DNA of 64,000 nucleotides from positions 1-64,000 of the forward strand of contig JARSSO010000013.1 in NCBI GenBank assembly GCA_029624765.1. The letters run 5' to 3'. Made by a program: the position numbers and the translations under genes. This DNA comes from Candidatus Contendibacter sp. Its GTDB lineage: Bacteria; Pseudomonadota; Gammaproteobacteria; Competibacterales; Competibacteraceae. Below are positions 33,468 to 42,849 of this stretch, in pieces (the first letter of the stretch is position 1; every line of letters begins with the position of its first letter). The notes beneath the pieces were generated by a model. The model was not told where the DNA came from. It was given only the letters and a program-made list of their open reading frames with translations, and searched no databases.

Positions 33468-33730
33468 GGCAAACCTCTCTAAAATGCGATGAGGGGGCGG
33501 TCAAGCAGCCGGACGGTGCGGTACGACGTTCCGCCGCTCCGGCCTCCATTCCAGTCCCAACACCAATTGACCAACCCCCATCGCCAATCATAAACCTGAA
33601 TCGCGGTCAGCAGCGGCAAGACGCCAAGCCGCGCTCCCAAGCTTGCAAACCGGTCTCCAAATCAGTAAGTTTCATCACCCAACTTAACCACCCCTCGATT
33701 CCAATCAACCCTGTTCTCAAGGAATTCTCA
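33468..33730. promoter_or_regulatory. Divergent intergenic region ahead of rpmH
   Basis: 263 nt with pyrimidine-rich, relatively AT-rich sequence (33540-33720). It must hold the rpmH promoter; a TTGCAA at 33653-33658 is a weak -35 candidate. No dnaA gene and no convincing cluster of DnaA boxes (TTATCCACA) are seen, so this is not obviously oriC although rpmH often borders it. Confidence 0.4.
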
Positions 33731-33865
33731 ATGAAGCGGACTTTCCAGCCCAGCATCATCCACCGCAAGCGCACCCACGGCTTTCGCGCCCGCATGGCCA
33801 CCAAGGGTGGTCGCCGAGTCTTGAAAGCGCGCCGCGCCAAGGGCCGCGCCCGACTGACCCCCTGA
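33731..33865 (+). CDS. rpmH: 50S ribosomal protein L34
   Basis: 44 aa: [20 protein letters not shown] start, then [20 protein letters not shown], the near-invariant L34 sequence. AAGGAATTC precedes the ATG. Followed by rnpA after 4 nt. Confidence 0.98.
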   Translation: MKRTFQPSIIHRKRTHGFRARMATKGGRRVLKARRAKGRARLTP

Positions 33866-33869
33866 AGCC

Positions 33870-34232
33870 GTGGCCGATGGCGCGCGCTTCCCGCGCCGCG
33901 CCCGGCTGACCGGCCGGAACGCCTTCGCCCATGTGTTCGCCCAGCCGGTCAAATCCAGCGACCGCTATTTTACCGTGCTTGCCCGTCCCAACGCGCTCGA
34001 CCATCCCCGCCTCGGTCTGGCCATTTCCCGCAAGGTCGCCCCATCCGCCGTGGCGCGCAACCGGATCAAGCGGATCGCCCGCGACAGCTTCCGGCATCAT
34101 CAGGGATGGCTCGGCGGCCTGGATTGCGTGGTGATGGGCCGCGTCGGTCTGGTCGAACCGGACAACGCCGTCCTGTTCGCTGCGTTGCAACGACACTGGC
34201 GCAGGCTGGCGCAATCATGCGCGCCTTCCTGA
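33870..34232 (+). CDS. rnpA: Ribonuclease P protein component
   Basis: 120 aa from a GTG at 33870. RNase P signature [13 protein letters not shown] preceded by [16 protein letters not shown]-terminal [12 protein letters not shown]. The protein assists the RNase P RNA in tRNA 5' maturation. Its 3' end overlaps yidD by 16 nt. Confidence 0.96.
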   Translation: MADGARFPRRARLTGRNAFAHVFAQPVKSSDRYFTVLARPNALDHPRLGLAISRKVAPSAVARNRIKRIARDSFRHHQGWLGGLDCVVMGRVGLVEPDNAVLFAALQRHWRRLAQSCAPS

Positions 34233-34447
34233 TTGCCTTGATCCGCGGTTATCAGTGGTTCATCAGCCCGTTGCTGGGCAATCACTGTCGTTTTTATCCA
34301 AGCTGCTCCCAGTACGCCCGCGAGGCCATCGAGCGCCATGGCCCCGCGCGCGGCGTCTGGCTGGCGATCCGGCGGGTGGCGCGCTGTCATCCCTGGCATC
34401 CGGGCGGCGTTGACCCCGTTCCCGAACCCTCCCCGAAGGACCGATGA
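34217..34447 (+). CDS. yidD: Membrane protein insertion efficiency factor YidD
   Basis: 76 aa from the ATG at 34217. Family motif: [21 protein letters not shown] (cysteines in CRFYPSC), [27 protein letters not shown]. Overlaps rnpA and the yidC start (ATGA), as in most gammaproteobacteria. Confidence 0.96.
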   Translation: MRAFLIALIRGYQWFISPLLGNHCRFYPSCSQYAREAIERHGPARGVWLAIRRVARCHPWHPGGVDPVPEPSPKDR

Positions 34448-36231
34448 TGGAAAACCAACGTTTACTGCTGTTCGCCGCCCTGATGTTCGTGGTGTTTTTG
34501 CTCTGGCAAAACTGGTTGGAATTCCAGGCCATGAAGCACCCTCCACCGACCCCGCCACCGGTGGCCACCGCGCCGCCGGGGACCCTCGGTCCCACCGCGC
34601 CGGCCACGGTTCCAGGCCAGGACGTGCCGACCGTGGCGCCAGCGGCCACCGCGCCGCCGGGCGCGCAAGCACTGGGCGGGGGCCAGCGGGTGCGGGTGAC
34701 CACCGACCTGTTCGAGGCCGAGATCGACACGGTGGGCGGCGACCTGCGCCGGGTTGGTCTACGCACCTACCCGGAGTCGGTGGAACATCGGGACCAGCCC
34801 TTCCAGTTGCTCAAGGACAGTGGCGCGGATTTCTTCATCGCCCAGTCCGGGCTGGTGGCCTTGAACAACGGCCCCGCGCCCAATCATTACGCCGTGTTCG
34901 TTCCCGAGCAGACCGAATACCGGCTGGCGGATGGCCAGGATACGCTGGAGGTGCGGCTGAACTGGACGGACCCTTCCGGCGTGAAGGTGATCAAGACCTA
35001 CACCTTCCGGCGTGGCAGTTTCCTGGTGGAACTGAATCAGCGGGTCGAAAACGGCGGCGCCAGCGACTGGCGGGGCGGCCCGTACCGGCAGTTCCAACGC
35101 ACGCCGCCCAAAACATCCAACAGCTTCTTTGGCGGCGGCGTAATCACCTATACGGGCGCGGTGATTTCCACGCCCGAACAACGCTACGAGAAAATCTCCT
35201 TCGATCAGATCGCCAAGCAGGCGTTGAACCAGACGGTCAAGGACGGCTGGGTCGCCATGATCCAGCACTACTTCCTCGGCGCGTGGATCCCGAATCCGGG
35301 CGAGGCCGAGGACTTCTACACCAAGAAAGTGGAGAACGCCGACCGCTACATCGTGGGCATGCGCGGCGCGGTGCAGACCGTGCCGGCCGGCGCGACCGGC
35401 GATTTTCACACCCGCCTGTACGTGGGGCCGAAGTTGCCGGACGTGCTGGAAAAGGTCGCGCCCAACCTGCAACTGACCGTGGACTACGGCATGTTGACCA
35501 TCATCGCCGAACCGCTGTTCTGGTTGTTGAAGGCCATCCACGCTCTCGTCGGCAACTGGGGCTGGGCGATCATCTTCCTCACCATCCTGATCAAGCTGGC
35601 GTTCTACAAGCTGTCCGAGACCAGTTACCGCTCCATGGCCAACATGCGTCGGCTGGCGCCGGAACTGACCCGGCTCAAGGAACTGTACGGCGACGACAAG
35701 CAGAAGATGAACGAAGCGATGATGGGCCTGTACAAGAAGGAGAAGGTCAATCCGCTGGGCGGTTGCCTGCCGATTCTGGTGCAGATTCCGGTGTTCATCG
35801 CCCTGTACTGGGTGCTGGTCGAAAGCGTGCAGTTGCGGCAGGCCCCGTTCATGTTGTGGATCAAGGACATGGCGATTCCCGACCCCTACTACGTGCTGCC
35901 GCTGATCATGGGCGTGACCATGTTCGTCCAGCAGAAGCTGAGTCCAGCCCCGCCCGATCCGGTCCAGGCCAAGGTGATGATGGCGTTGCCGATCGTCTTC
36001 ACCTTCATGTTCCTGTGGTTCCCGGCGGGTCTGGTGCTGTACTGGGTCGTGAACAATATCCTGTCCATCGCCCAGCAGTGGGTGATCACCAAGCGGGTGG
36101 AATCGGGCGCCGACGCGGCGGCGCTCAAGGCCAAGGAAGGATCGGGGCTGGCCGATCAGGCGAAAAAACTGTTGACGCTGGCCAAGCAGGCGCTGCCCGA
36201 ATCGAAGAATCCCGGCAAGCGCAAGAAGTAG
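34444..36231 (+). CDS. yidC: Membrane protein insertase YidC
   Basis: 595 aa. Transmembrane helix at 7-24, Pro/Ala-rich linker (about 33-80), large periplasmic beta-sandwich domain (about 80-350) and the conserved C-terminal Oxa1 core with five helices ([56 protein letters not shown]). It inserts and folds inner-membrane proteins. Basic C-tail ([10 protein letters not shown]). An ATG at 34447 is an equally good start. Confidence 0.97.
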   Translation: MMENQRLLLFAALMFVVFLLWQNWLEFQAMKHPPPTPPPVATAPPGTLGPTAPATVPGQDVPTVAPAATAPPGAQALGGGQRVRVTTDLFEAEIDTVGGDLRRVGLRTYPESVEHRDQPFQLLKDSGADFFIAQSGLVALNNGPAPNHYAVFVPEQTEYRLADGQDTLEVRLNWTDPSGVKVIKTYTFRRGSFLVELNQRVENGGASDWRGGPYRQFQRTPPKTSNSFFGGGVITYTGAVISTPEQRYEKISFDQIAKQALNQTVKDGWVAMIQHYFLGAWIPNPGEAEDFYTKKVENADRYIVGMRGAVQTVPAGATGDFHTRLYVGPKLPDVLEKVAPNLQLTVDYGMLTIIAEPLFWLLKAIHALVGNWGWAIIFLTILIKLAFYKLSETSYRSMANMRRLAPELTRLKELYGDDKQKMNEAMMGLYKKEKVNPLGGCLPILVQIPVFIALYWVLVESVQLRQAPFMLWIKDMAIPDPYYVLPLIMGVTMFVQQKLSPAPPDPVQAKVMMALPIVFTFMFLWFPAGLVLYWVVNNILSIAQQWVITKRVESGADAAALKAKEGSGLADQAKKLLTLAKQALPESKNPGKRKK

Positions 36232-36301
36232 CCGCCTCCCACTCATGCCATTGCCCATCCCGGCCCTCCCGCCCACAGGGGGAGCGGACCTGCAAGATGG
36301 C

Positions 36302-37645
36302 ATGACCGAGACCATCGCCGCCATCGCCACCCCGCCTGGACGGGGCGGCGTCGGCGTGGTTCGGGTGTCCGGCCCTCTCGGCGCCGCCATTGCCGAAGCC
36401 ATGTGCGGCGCGCTTCCCCCTCCCCGCCAGGCCGTCTTGCGCCGCTTCCGCGCCAGCGACGGCGCGATGCTCGACCAGGGCATCGTCCTGTATTTCCCCG
36501 CGCCGCATTCCTTCACCGGCGAGGACGTATTGGAGCTTCAGGGGCACGGCGGGCCGGTGGTGATGGATTTGTTGCTGGCGCGGGTTTGCGAGCTGGGCGC
36601 GCGCCCGGCCCGGCCCGGCGAATTTTCCGAGCGCGCCTTTCTCAACGACAAGCTCGATCTGGCCCAGGCCGAGGCGATTGCCGACCTGATCGCCAGCGAC
36701 ACCGCCACCGCCGCCCGCGCCGCGCTGCGCTCGCTGCAAGGAGAATTTTCCCGCCGGGTTCACGCCTTGGTCGAGGCTCTGATCGAATTGCGGATGTACG
36801 TCGAGGCGGCGATTGATTTTCCCGAGGAAGAGATCGACTTTCTTGCCGATGGTGCCATTGTCGAGCGGCTGCGGACCTTGCGGGAACAACTGAACACCTT
36901 GCAAGCGGCCGCTGGGCAGGGGCGACTGTTGCGCGACGGTATGACCGTGGTGATCGCGGGTCGCCCCAACGCCGGCAAATCCAGCCTGCTCAATCGACTG
37001 GCCGGGCGCGAGGCGGCCATCGTCACCGCCGTTCCCGGCACGACGCGCGACGTGCTGCGCGAGCACGTCAGCATCGACGGGATGCCGCTGCACGTGATCG
37101 ACACCGCTGGCCTGCGCGACAGCGACGACCCGGTGGAGCGAGAGGGCATTCGCCGCGCCTGGGTCGAGATCGAAGCCGCCGACCGGATTTTGATGGTGGT
37201 GGACGACCGCCTGGGCCTGAGCCGCGAAGAACGGACCTTGCGGGAACAATTGCCGCCGGCTACCCCGGTGACGGTGCTCTACAACAAGATCGATTTAAGC
37301 GGTCGGTCGCCGACGGTGCGGGATGGCGAGTGGGGAACCGAAATTCGGCTGTCGGCTAAAACTGGGGCGGGTTTGGACTTGCTACGCGAACATCTCAAAT
37401 CCTGCATGGGCTATCACGGCGGCGGGGAGGGAACGTTCATGGCCCGTCGTCGTCATCTGGAAGCGCTGGAACGGGCGAGGGCGGCACTGGAACGGGCGGC
37501 TTATCAACTGGAAGTCATCCGCGCCGGCGAGTTGGTCGCCGAGGATCTGGGCGCGGCGCAAAACGCGCTGGGGGAAATTACCGGGGAGTTTACTTCGGAC
37601 GATTTGCTGTCCCGGATATTCAGCAGCTTTTGCATCGGAAAATAG
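36302..37645 (+). CDS. mnmE: tRNA modification GTPase MnmE
   Basis: 447 aa from the ATG at 36302 ([20 protein letters not shown]), chosen over an upstream ATG at 36245. N-terminal folate-binding domain, helical domain and an inserted G domain (G1 [13 protein letters not shown]3 DTAGLRD; G4 NKID), ending in the C-terminal CIGK motif needed for activity. With MnmG it makes cmnm5U34. mnmG does not follow: a terminator and an island do. Confidence 0.97.
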   Translation: MTETIAAIATPPGRGGVGVVRVSGPLGAAIAEAMCGALPPPRQAVLRRFRASDGAMLDQGIVLYFPAPHSFTGEDVLELQGHGGPVVMDLLLARVCELGARPARPGEFSERAFLNDKLDLAQAEAIADLIASDTATAARAALRSLQGEFSRRVHALVEALIELRMYVEAAIDFPEEEIDFLADGAIVERLRTLREQLNTLQAAAGQGRLLRDGMTVVIAGRPNAGKSSLLNRLAGREAAIVTAVPGTTRDVLREHVSIDGMPLHVIDTAGLRDSDDPVEREGIRRAWVEIEAADRILMVVDDRLGLSREERTLREQLPPATPVTVLYNKIDLSGRSPTVRDGEWGTEIRLSAKTGAGLDLLREHLKSCMGYHGGGEGTFMARRRHLEALERARAALERAAYQLEVIRAGELVAEDLGAAQNALGEITGEFTSDDLLSRIFSSFCIGK

Positions 37646-37691
37646 CGAGACTTCCAAAACCGTCTGAAGCCTTCCAAGAATTCAACTTAAG

Positions 37692-37713
37692 CCCGCGTAA
37701 AATCGGGTTTTTT
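37692..37713 (+). terminator. Rho-independent terminator after mnmE
   Basis: CCCG (37692-37695), 8-nt loop, CGGG (37704-37707) and six Ts; short but well placed 47 nt past the stop. Confidence 0.6.
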
Positions 37714-37757
37714 GTTCCTATGCGGTCTTGCGCGTTCCGCCTGAATCCGCTTAAAAT

Positions 37758-37777
37758 TGTTCCCTGATTTGTTCCCA
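37758..37777 (+). repeat. Left island direct repeat (candidate att)
   Basis: TGTTCCCTGATTTGTTCCCA; its counterpart at 44448-44467 matches at 18 of 20 positions in the same orientation. Together they bracket the accessory genes between mnmE and the exported-protease cluster. Confidence 0.5.
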
Positions 37778-38006
37778 TTCCAGGAGGGTGGCTTTCATCG
37801 GGAACAATATGTGTTCCCAACTCTTGTGAAGACAGACAAGGAAATCAGGTTTTCAAGGCCATAAAAATTCGGCAGCCAAGGGGGCAAAAAAGCTATCATT
37901 TAGCTGTTACGGATGATGATTCCTGCCGATAACAAGCTCTGGATGTGGTCAAAGGGAATGCCAAACCATCCATAAGTCACATCAAGCGGGTAAAGATGGA
38001 CTTTCC

Positions 38007-39071
38007 ATGCCAAACGCGCCCGACTTAGACCAGATCACCTTCAAGATTCATCCTGCCGGTGGTGGATCGGAAGTCCCGGTATCCCTGTTGCTGCAAATCT
38101 TCAGCAATCTGCAAGAACTGGTGCATCTGTTTGCCTTGCAAGAGGAAGGACGCACCGTGCGGCAACGCCTGCGGCTGTCCGAGGAATTGAAGCGTAAATA
38201 TGTGCTGCACCTGCGCCCGCCCGAGATCGGGAGCTTCGCGGTAACCGGGCGGGTAGCGGGCCGGGGAACCGATTTGTTCGAGCCGGAACAGACTCGGCGG
38301 GTCGTGGGACAGATGCACCGTTTTAGCCATGCCGTAGTGTCGGGCGATGAGGATCAGATTCTTGAATTGATGCCGGATGGCCGCCTCCGCCATCGGGTGC
38401 TGTCCTGCCTATCCACGCTTAGCCCTCCGCCAGGTAGCGGTTATCGCTATGAAATGGCTCCCGGCGCGGGATCGGAAATATCTCTGGATGAAACCTTGCC
38501 CGCGCGCATCGAGGTATGGCTGACGACGCCGAAGGAACGCGCCGAAGTGCGAACGGTAACCGGCCGGCTGGAAGCCATTTCTTTCGGCGAGCACAAGCTG
38601 ACGATCATCTACCAACCCAAGTCCCGTCCTTTGGAGTGTTTTTACGACGAGGACATCGAACTCATGCTGTTGGAAAACCGGCGGGATTTGATCCAGGTCA
38701 CCGGCCGGGTGCTGATGGATGATGACGGTCATCCCAAGCGGATCGATGAAGTCGAGCAAATTCGTGACCTCGATCTATCGCCTTTCGTGCTGGGGGAGAT
38801 CGAGGGCCGCGATGTTCGCTTGCGACCCCGCAGCACGTTCAGTTTCTTGCCGACTTTGACGGATGACGAGCAGTTCCTTTGCTTGGAACACGCGCCGTGG
38901 AGTCTCGATGTGTTTGCCCCGAACCGCGCCGAACTGTTCGCGGAATTGAAGGAACAGATGCTCATGTTGTGGGGGGAATATGCCCGCGAACAAGACGATG
39001 CGCTTTCCGAACCCGCAAAACAGGTCAAGCGGCAACTGCTGGCCGACTGGGAGGGGGTAGTGAATGCCTAA
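38007..39071 (+). CDS. Island protein of unknown function, paired with a HicA-like ORF
   Basis: 354 aa, soluble, no family recognised. Begins PNAPDLDQITFKIHPAGGGS; the middle and C-terminal parts are rich in beta-type segments (HKLTIIYQPKSRPLECFYDE, RDLIQVTGRVLMDDDGHPKR). Its last 8 nt overlap the next ORF (39064), so the two are coupled. The downstream partner resembles a HicA-type mRNA interferase family, which makes an antitoxin or immunity role for this protein conceivable, but it is far larger than a HicB antitoxin and shows no DNA-binding motif. Confidence 0.7.
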   Translation: MPNAPDLDQITFKIHPAGGGSEVPVSLLLQIFSNLQELVHLFALQEEGRTVRQRLRLSEELKRKYVLHLRPPEIGSFAVTGRVAGRGTDLFEPEQTRRVVGQMHRFSHAVVSGDEDQILELMPDGRLRHRVLSCLSTLSPPPGSGYRYEMAPGAGSEISLDETLPARIEVWLTTPKERAEVRTVTGRLEAISFGEHKLTIIYQPKSRPLECFYDEDIELMLLENRRDLIQVTGRVLMDDDGHPKRIDEVEQIRDLDLSPFVLGEIEGRDVRLRPRSTFSFLPTLTDDEQFLCLEHAPWSLDVFAPNRAELFAELKEQMLMLWGEYAREQDDALSEPAKQVKRQLLADWEGVVNA

Positions 39072-39348
39072 AGACAAGCGGGATGTCGAGGCCGGCTTGC
39101 TCAGCAAGGGTTTCCAGCAACAGCCGGGAGGCGATCACAACTACTTCGTCCATGTGGCGCTGGATGGCAAAAAAGCATTAGCCAAGACCAAGACCAGCCA
39201 CGGGCGCGGTTTCGATATCGGCGATTCCCTATTGGGAATGATGGCCCGGCAATGTGCCCTCAACCGCGCGTAATTTCTCAAGCTGATCGAATGCCCGTTG
39301 AGCCGGGAGGATTACGAGAGCCTCTTGAGACAGGCAGGGATGCTTTAA
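39064..39348 (+). pseudogene. HicA-like small protein, interrupted by an in-frame TAA
   Basis: 69 codons (KDKRDVEAGLLSKGFQQQ, then a GGDHNYFVHVALDGKK core) end at TAA 39271-39273. Reading on in the same frame gives 24 further codons ending at TAA 39346, FLKLIECPLSREDYESLLRQ, which looks like the natural C-terminus of this family (a small HicA-like fold with a conserved histidine, here His24 in GGDHNYF). One substitution would restore a 94-aa protein. It is therefore probably an inactivated gene, unless the truncated form or stop readthrough is functional. Confidence 0.6.
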
Positions 39349-39404
39349 GTTAGAGATAATCCATATCGACATTTTGTATCCAGGTATTCAGTGACGAGAA
39401 CAAT

Positions 39405-39965
39405 ATGCTCATCACCCACGAACGCGAAAAGCTGATCAACGCGATCATCTATTTCGCCAATCGCACTAAGCACTTGGGCAAGATCAAGCTGTTCAAGTTG
39501 CTTTATCTACTCGACTTCGAGCACTTCCGCCAGACTGGGCAGAACGTGACGGGGTTGGACTATCGCGCTTGGAGGTTCGGCCCGGTGCCGATTGATCTTT
39601 ATCAGGAGTGGGATGAGCCGGATCAGGACATGGCGGATGCCATTTCGATTCAGCCAGAACAAATCATTGACTATGTTCGGGAGTGTGTTGTGCCGCGTGC
39701 CGAGTTCGACGACAGCCACTTTTCAAAACGCGAGTTGAGGATCATGGCGGAATTTGCCGATAAGTATCGCGAAGTGTATTCGCCGAAAATGATCGATGTC
39801 ACGCACGCCGAGAATGGTGCTTGGGCCAAGGTTTGGAACAACGGTAAGGGTTCCGACCATCCCATTCCCTATAACCTCGCCATCGCGAATGATGACCCGC
39901 ACCGGGACGCCATCCTGGAAGCGGCCAAGGAATACCAAGCCATCGTAAATTCGGCGCGGTTTTGA
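39405..39965 (+). CDS. Panacea-domain (DUF4065) protein, probable antitoxin
   Basis: 186 aa. The N-terminal part fits the Panacea/SocA-like domain: INAIIYFANRTKHLGKIKLFKLLYLLDFEHFRQTG, YRAWRFGPVPIDLYQE. Panacea domains act as antitoxins for many unrelated toxins. The gene stops 1 nt before the next start (39967), implying a bicistronic toxin-antitoxin unit. The C-terminal 40 residues include HPIPYNLAIANDDPHRD, seen in related proteins. Confidence 0.8.
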   Translation: MLITHEREKLINAIIYFANRTKHLGKIKLFKLLYLLDFEHFRQTGQNVTGLDYRAWRFGPVPIDLYQEWDEPDQDMADAISIQPEQIIDYVRECVVPRAEFDDSHFSKRELRIMAEFADKYREVYSPKMIDVTHAENGAWAKVWNNGKGSDHPIPYNLAIANDDPHRDAILEAAKEYQAIVNSARF

Positions 39966-39966
39966 T

Positions 39967-40407
39967 ATGGTTGGGCAATTGCCGGCGGGCGTAGCCCCCG
40001 GACAAATCTATCGCCATAATCGTTTTTACCGTGACTCTGTCGGTCAGTGGCAGACAAAATACCTCGTCGTGCTGACGGGAACACCAGACGGTGATGTAAT
40101 CTTCCGCCTACTGACCAGTCGGGCGAATGGCCGGCCCGAAAAACCGCCCTGCTATCACGGCTACCCCTATCCAAGTTTCTATCTGGGTTATTTGAGTGGC
40201 GAATTGACCGCGAAGAGCTGGCTTGGCTTACGTCGGCAGGCTGACTATGACGGCATTCAATTTAGCAAAAAATATTTGCCGTGCGTTGCCACTCTTTCTA
40301 AAGAGATTCTTTGCCAAGCGCTCGACTGTGCGGCCAACGCCGATGACACCACCCGGCAACAGGAACGCCTGATGCGCGATCAACGCGCCGCGTTGCGCTG
40401 CTCGTAA
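39967..40407 (+). CDS. Putative toxin partner of the Panacea protein
   Basis: 146 aa, not recognised by motif. The first half (APGQIYRHNRFYRDSVGQWQTKYLVVLTGT) has a small-barrel look with a repeated basic/aromatic pattern reminiscent of PemK/MazF-type toxins, but no catalytic residues can be assigned. Placed 1 nt after the DUF4065 gene; position is the only firm evidence for its role. Confidence 0.55.
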   Translation: MVGQLPAGVAPGQIYRHNRFYRDSVGQWQTKYLVVLTGTPDGDVIFRLLTSRANGRPEKPPCYHGYPYPSFYLGYLSGELTAKSWLGLRRQADYDGIQFSKKYLPCVATLSKEILCQALDCAANADDTTRQQERLMRDQRAALRCS

Positions 40408-40421
40408 CCAAGGACCCCACC

Positions 40422-40850
40422 ATGCCGGAGCTTGATTTCAAGGGCAAGGAATTCGTCTACAACCATCATCTTGCCGTTTCACACCGTCCGTTGATACCTC
40501 ACCCGGACAAATCCGTTCTTCCCTCGTCCTCCAACAAAAGGGGCTGGGGGTGAGGGCGCAAGACTGGATGGTAACCTGATCATCCACGGTGATAACCTGC
40601 ACGCCTTGAAGTTGCTGTTGCCGATGTACGCGGGTAGGGTAGATTGCATTTTCATCGATCCCCCGTACAACACCGGCAACGAGGGCTGGTGCTACAACGA
40701 CAACGTGAACAGTCCGATGCTACTGGAGTGGCTGGGAAATACTGTTGGCAAGGATAGGGAAACACTCAACCGACGTGATCGATGATTGCGCATCATGTAT
40801 CTGTGTTTGGCGCTGTTGGATCAGCTTTTACGGGAAGATGGGGCGATTTC
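40422..40850 (+). pseudogene. Type III restriction-modification methyltransferase (Mod), 5' remnant
   Basis: Starts MPELDFKGKEFVYNHHLAV at 40422, the usual Mod N-terminus. A stretch at about 40510-40557 (CCCTCGTCC...GGTGAGGGC, REP-like) replaces the normal linker and shifts frame. The frame then resumes with LDGNLIIHGDNLHALKLLLP and catalytic motif DPPYNTG (40657-40677), and meets TGA at about 40784 where relatives have Trp (RRDR-stop-LRIMYLCLALLDQLL). Similarity ends near 40845 against the inverted DUF4276 gene. Three lesions make it inactive. Confidence 0.8.
40510..40557. repeat. REP-like GC-rich insertion within the mod remnant
   Basis: CCCTCGTCCTCC ... GGCTGGGGGTGAGGG forms an imperfect hairpin typical of REP or similar intergenic repeats and interrupts the mod reading frame. 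Confidence 0.45.
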
Positions 40851-41538
40851 TAGCCAATACACGCTTTGCTTCTTGCTCAATTCTAACCGCTTGAGAACAA
40901 CGCGGCTCATTGCCTGCTGTGCAATTCGGCCATCCTTGCATGATCCTTGACAGATTACGCTGATACTTGATCGCTTCCTTTTTCAAACGGCCTTCCTTGC
41001 GCCGCACGAGGCGATATGGCGCTCGTTGTACGAGCAATGTACCGGGTTCCTGGCGGCATTCGATAGGGGCATAGTCACCGGCCACGTCGGGATGTAATGC
41101 ACAGAGTACCCATGCTTCCATATCCTGTGTGGGAATACAAAAGACGACATTAGAAGGTAGACTTCCTCCAAGTGATACAGTCAGATAATTTCGTACCCAA
41201 TTACAAGCGCTTTCCACCGGCGGACAAGGTCCATCGAATACGGGCGACTTGAAATCGGGGTCGGTTGCCACATCGGTGTCCATGTGGATAATGAGGCAGT
41301 CTGCTTGCCTAAACGCCTCGTCACGTCCGACTGGGCCTTCAATGCGCTGTCCAGAACACCAAGCCAACACCCCCTTCCAACCTTCAGAAAGATTGCTATC
41401 CAGTCCTTCGGCATAAGCTGAAGACGGGGGTTGAATGGGAATGGGGACAAAATCTTCTTCCCCCAGCCATTTCTCAATAAGGCCCTGAATGACGATTTGA
41501 TCCGTGCGGCCTTCAGTTACGAAGTAGATACGCTTCAT
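40828..41538 (-). CDS. TOPRIM-like DUF4276-type protein, partner of the adjacent ATPase
   Basis: 236 aa from the ATG at 41538, which shares its first base with the stop of the ATPase gene. N-terminus MKRIYFVTEGRTDQIVIQGL places a conserved Glu (Glu9) after a beta strand, and CLIIHMDTDV (81-90) gives a DxD pair (Asp87, Asp89), the layout of a TOPRIM nuclease fold. A second conserved block is IPTQDMEAWVLCAL. The last codons run into the flanking mod sequence, so the C-terminus is probably chimeric. Likely the nuclease effector of a two-gene system; assignment to DUF4276 is by resemblance. Confidence 0.65.
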   Translation of the reverse strand: MKRIYFVTEGRTDQIVIQGLIEKWLGEEDFVPIPIQPPSSAYAEGLDSNLSEGWKGVLAWCSGQRIEGPVGRDEAFRQADCLIIHMDTDVATDPDFKSPVFDGPCPPVESACNWVRNYLTVSLGGSLPSNVVFCIPTQDMEAWVLCALHPDVAGDYAPIECRQEPGTLLVQRAPYRLVRRKEGRLKKEAIKYQRNLSRIMQGWPNCTAGNEPRCSQAVRIEQEAKRVLARNRPIFP

Positions 41539-42731
41539 CAGATATTCGTGGGTACACCACCAAAAGTGCCAATCACCCACTGCTGGGAAAGAGGGACACC
41601 TTTATCCGCCATATCGAGTAATTCTTGACTTACTTCAACGCGGCGCACAACCGTTTTTCCTCGGTTGCTACGTTCCACCGTGAAGAGGCGGACGGCATCA
41701 TTCCGCAAAGGTAGTCCGTCTAAAACTAAGGGATTATGTGAGGTCAAGAGCAATTGCCGATCCTGTCGAGCAATCATCCATTCACACACCTTGCGGGTCA
41801 ACTCCTTGGCCAAGCGTGGATTGAGAGCATGATCGAAGTTATCCACCGCCAGCACTGGAGGCGATTCACGGTGATGCACCAGCACGGTCATAAACAACAC
41901 ATATAGCACCCCTTCGCTCGCATCGTAACCGGAAAGATAATCTCTGCCCTCAGCCATGAAGCGGTCTCGGAAACGGAGAATTCGGGTCGGTTGTGGAATA
42001 TTTTTTGACACGGGTACGGAATCGGGGCTGGTCGCTGCCAGAAAATCGGCCCAGTCAATCAAGTTCAGCAAAGATTCGTAAAGCTCACGCACCATATGGT
42101 CATGATGAAGGAGGGGCAGACGGCCGAAAACACCATTGACCGCCTCTGCAAGGCGACCGCCACTGAGTCCAACAGGCTCGCGGCTTTGTGGATCCGTGTC
42201 GAGCCCACGCAATGTTGCCGTATCTGGAGCGAAAATCGCGAACTGGCGCAGATCTTTTAACAATCTGCCGGCAAGACTTTCTTCTTGTAGCTCTACCGCT
42301 TTTAGAGCGGTATAACCAGACCTTGGGTCAAGGTGGAGTTTTAGGCGCTGGGAGCGTCCAACAAGCTTATTTTCCCCCTCCATAAGTAGTTCCGTCTTAA
42401 AACGCCAAGCGGGTTCCGGTTTATCCAAGGGATTGAAAAGCCCTACAGAGTAGGATGCTCCTTCACTGGAAGCTGTGAAATGAATTGCTTTGGGTTGCCT
42501 GCTGGATTTGAAACTGGATTTGTAGAGCACGGGAAGGCCGAGCCGGACGCCGCGCCGCGACAGTGCTTCGTCGTCCACCCGACCGTTGGCAGCCGCGCCA
42601 AGCACCCCGATGGCCTCCAGCAGGTTGCTTTTGCCACTGCCATTGGCACCAATGAAAACATTGACGCGACCGAGACTGATGTCAACGTTTTCAAGGGATT
42701 TGAATGCTTCGACTTTGATTCGATTCAGCAT
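41538..42731 (-). CDS. OLD-like AAA/ABC-type ATPase of a two-gene defence-like module
   Basis: 397 aa from the ATG at 42731 (MLNRIKVEAFKSLENVDISL). Walker A GANGSGKS at 28-35; an ABC-signature-like LSGYDASEG (266-274); Walker B-like PVLAVDNFDHALNP with Asp297 followed by Asn298 rather than the expected Glu; His-switch LLLTSHNP (328-335). This is the AAA_21/OLD-type architecture common in phage-defence ATPases that pair with TOPRIM proteins. Genes are coupled to the downstream TOPRIM-like gene. The Asn may lower ATP hydrolysis or be normal for this subfamily. Confidence 0.8.
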   Translation of the reverse strand: MLNRIKVEAFKSLENVDISLGRVNVFIGANGSGKSNLLEAIGVLGAAANGRVDDEALSRRGVRLGLPVLYKSSFKSSRQPKAIHFTASSEGASYSVGLFNPLDKPEPAWRFKTELLMEGENKLVGRSQRLKLHLDPRSGYTALKAVELQEESLAGRLLKDLRQFAIFAPDTATLRGLDTDPQSREPVGLSGGRLAEAVNGVFGRLPLLHHDHMVRELYESLLNLIDWADFLAATSPDSVPVSKNIPQPTRILRFRDRFMAEGRDYLSGYDASEGVLYVLFMTVLVHHRESPPVLAVDNFDHALNPRLAKELTRKVCEWMIARQDRQLLLTSHNPLVLDGLPLRNDAVRLFTVERSNRGKTVVRRVEVSQELLDMADKGVPLSQQWVIGTFGGVPTNI

Positions 42732-42849
42732 AATGCTCTTTAGTTTAAACCAAATAAGGCGCCGGATGATGTTACTTTCTTCGATCTGGCCTTTCGCATT
42801 ATTTATATGGCAATCCCTCAAGAAAGGCTAGGATTGCCCGTTTGCCTAC

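Larger units (their letters stand above)
37646..38006. other. Island left-end intergenic region
   Basis: 361 nt holding the mnmE terminator (37692-37713), the left copy of the TGTTCCC-type direct repeat (37758-37777) and an AT-rich stretch (37850-37990) that should contain the promoter of the 38007 gene. No tRNA gene or integrase is found at this junction. Confidence 0.5.

Noticed and set aside
33468..33730. Chromosomal origin (oriC)
   Set aside because: rpmH is often next to oriC, but dnaA and DnaA-box clusters are not visible.
37646..38006. tRNA-gene attachment site at the island's left end
   Set aside because: No cloverleaf or CCA-type 3' end can be found; only the short direct repeat is supported.
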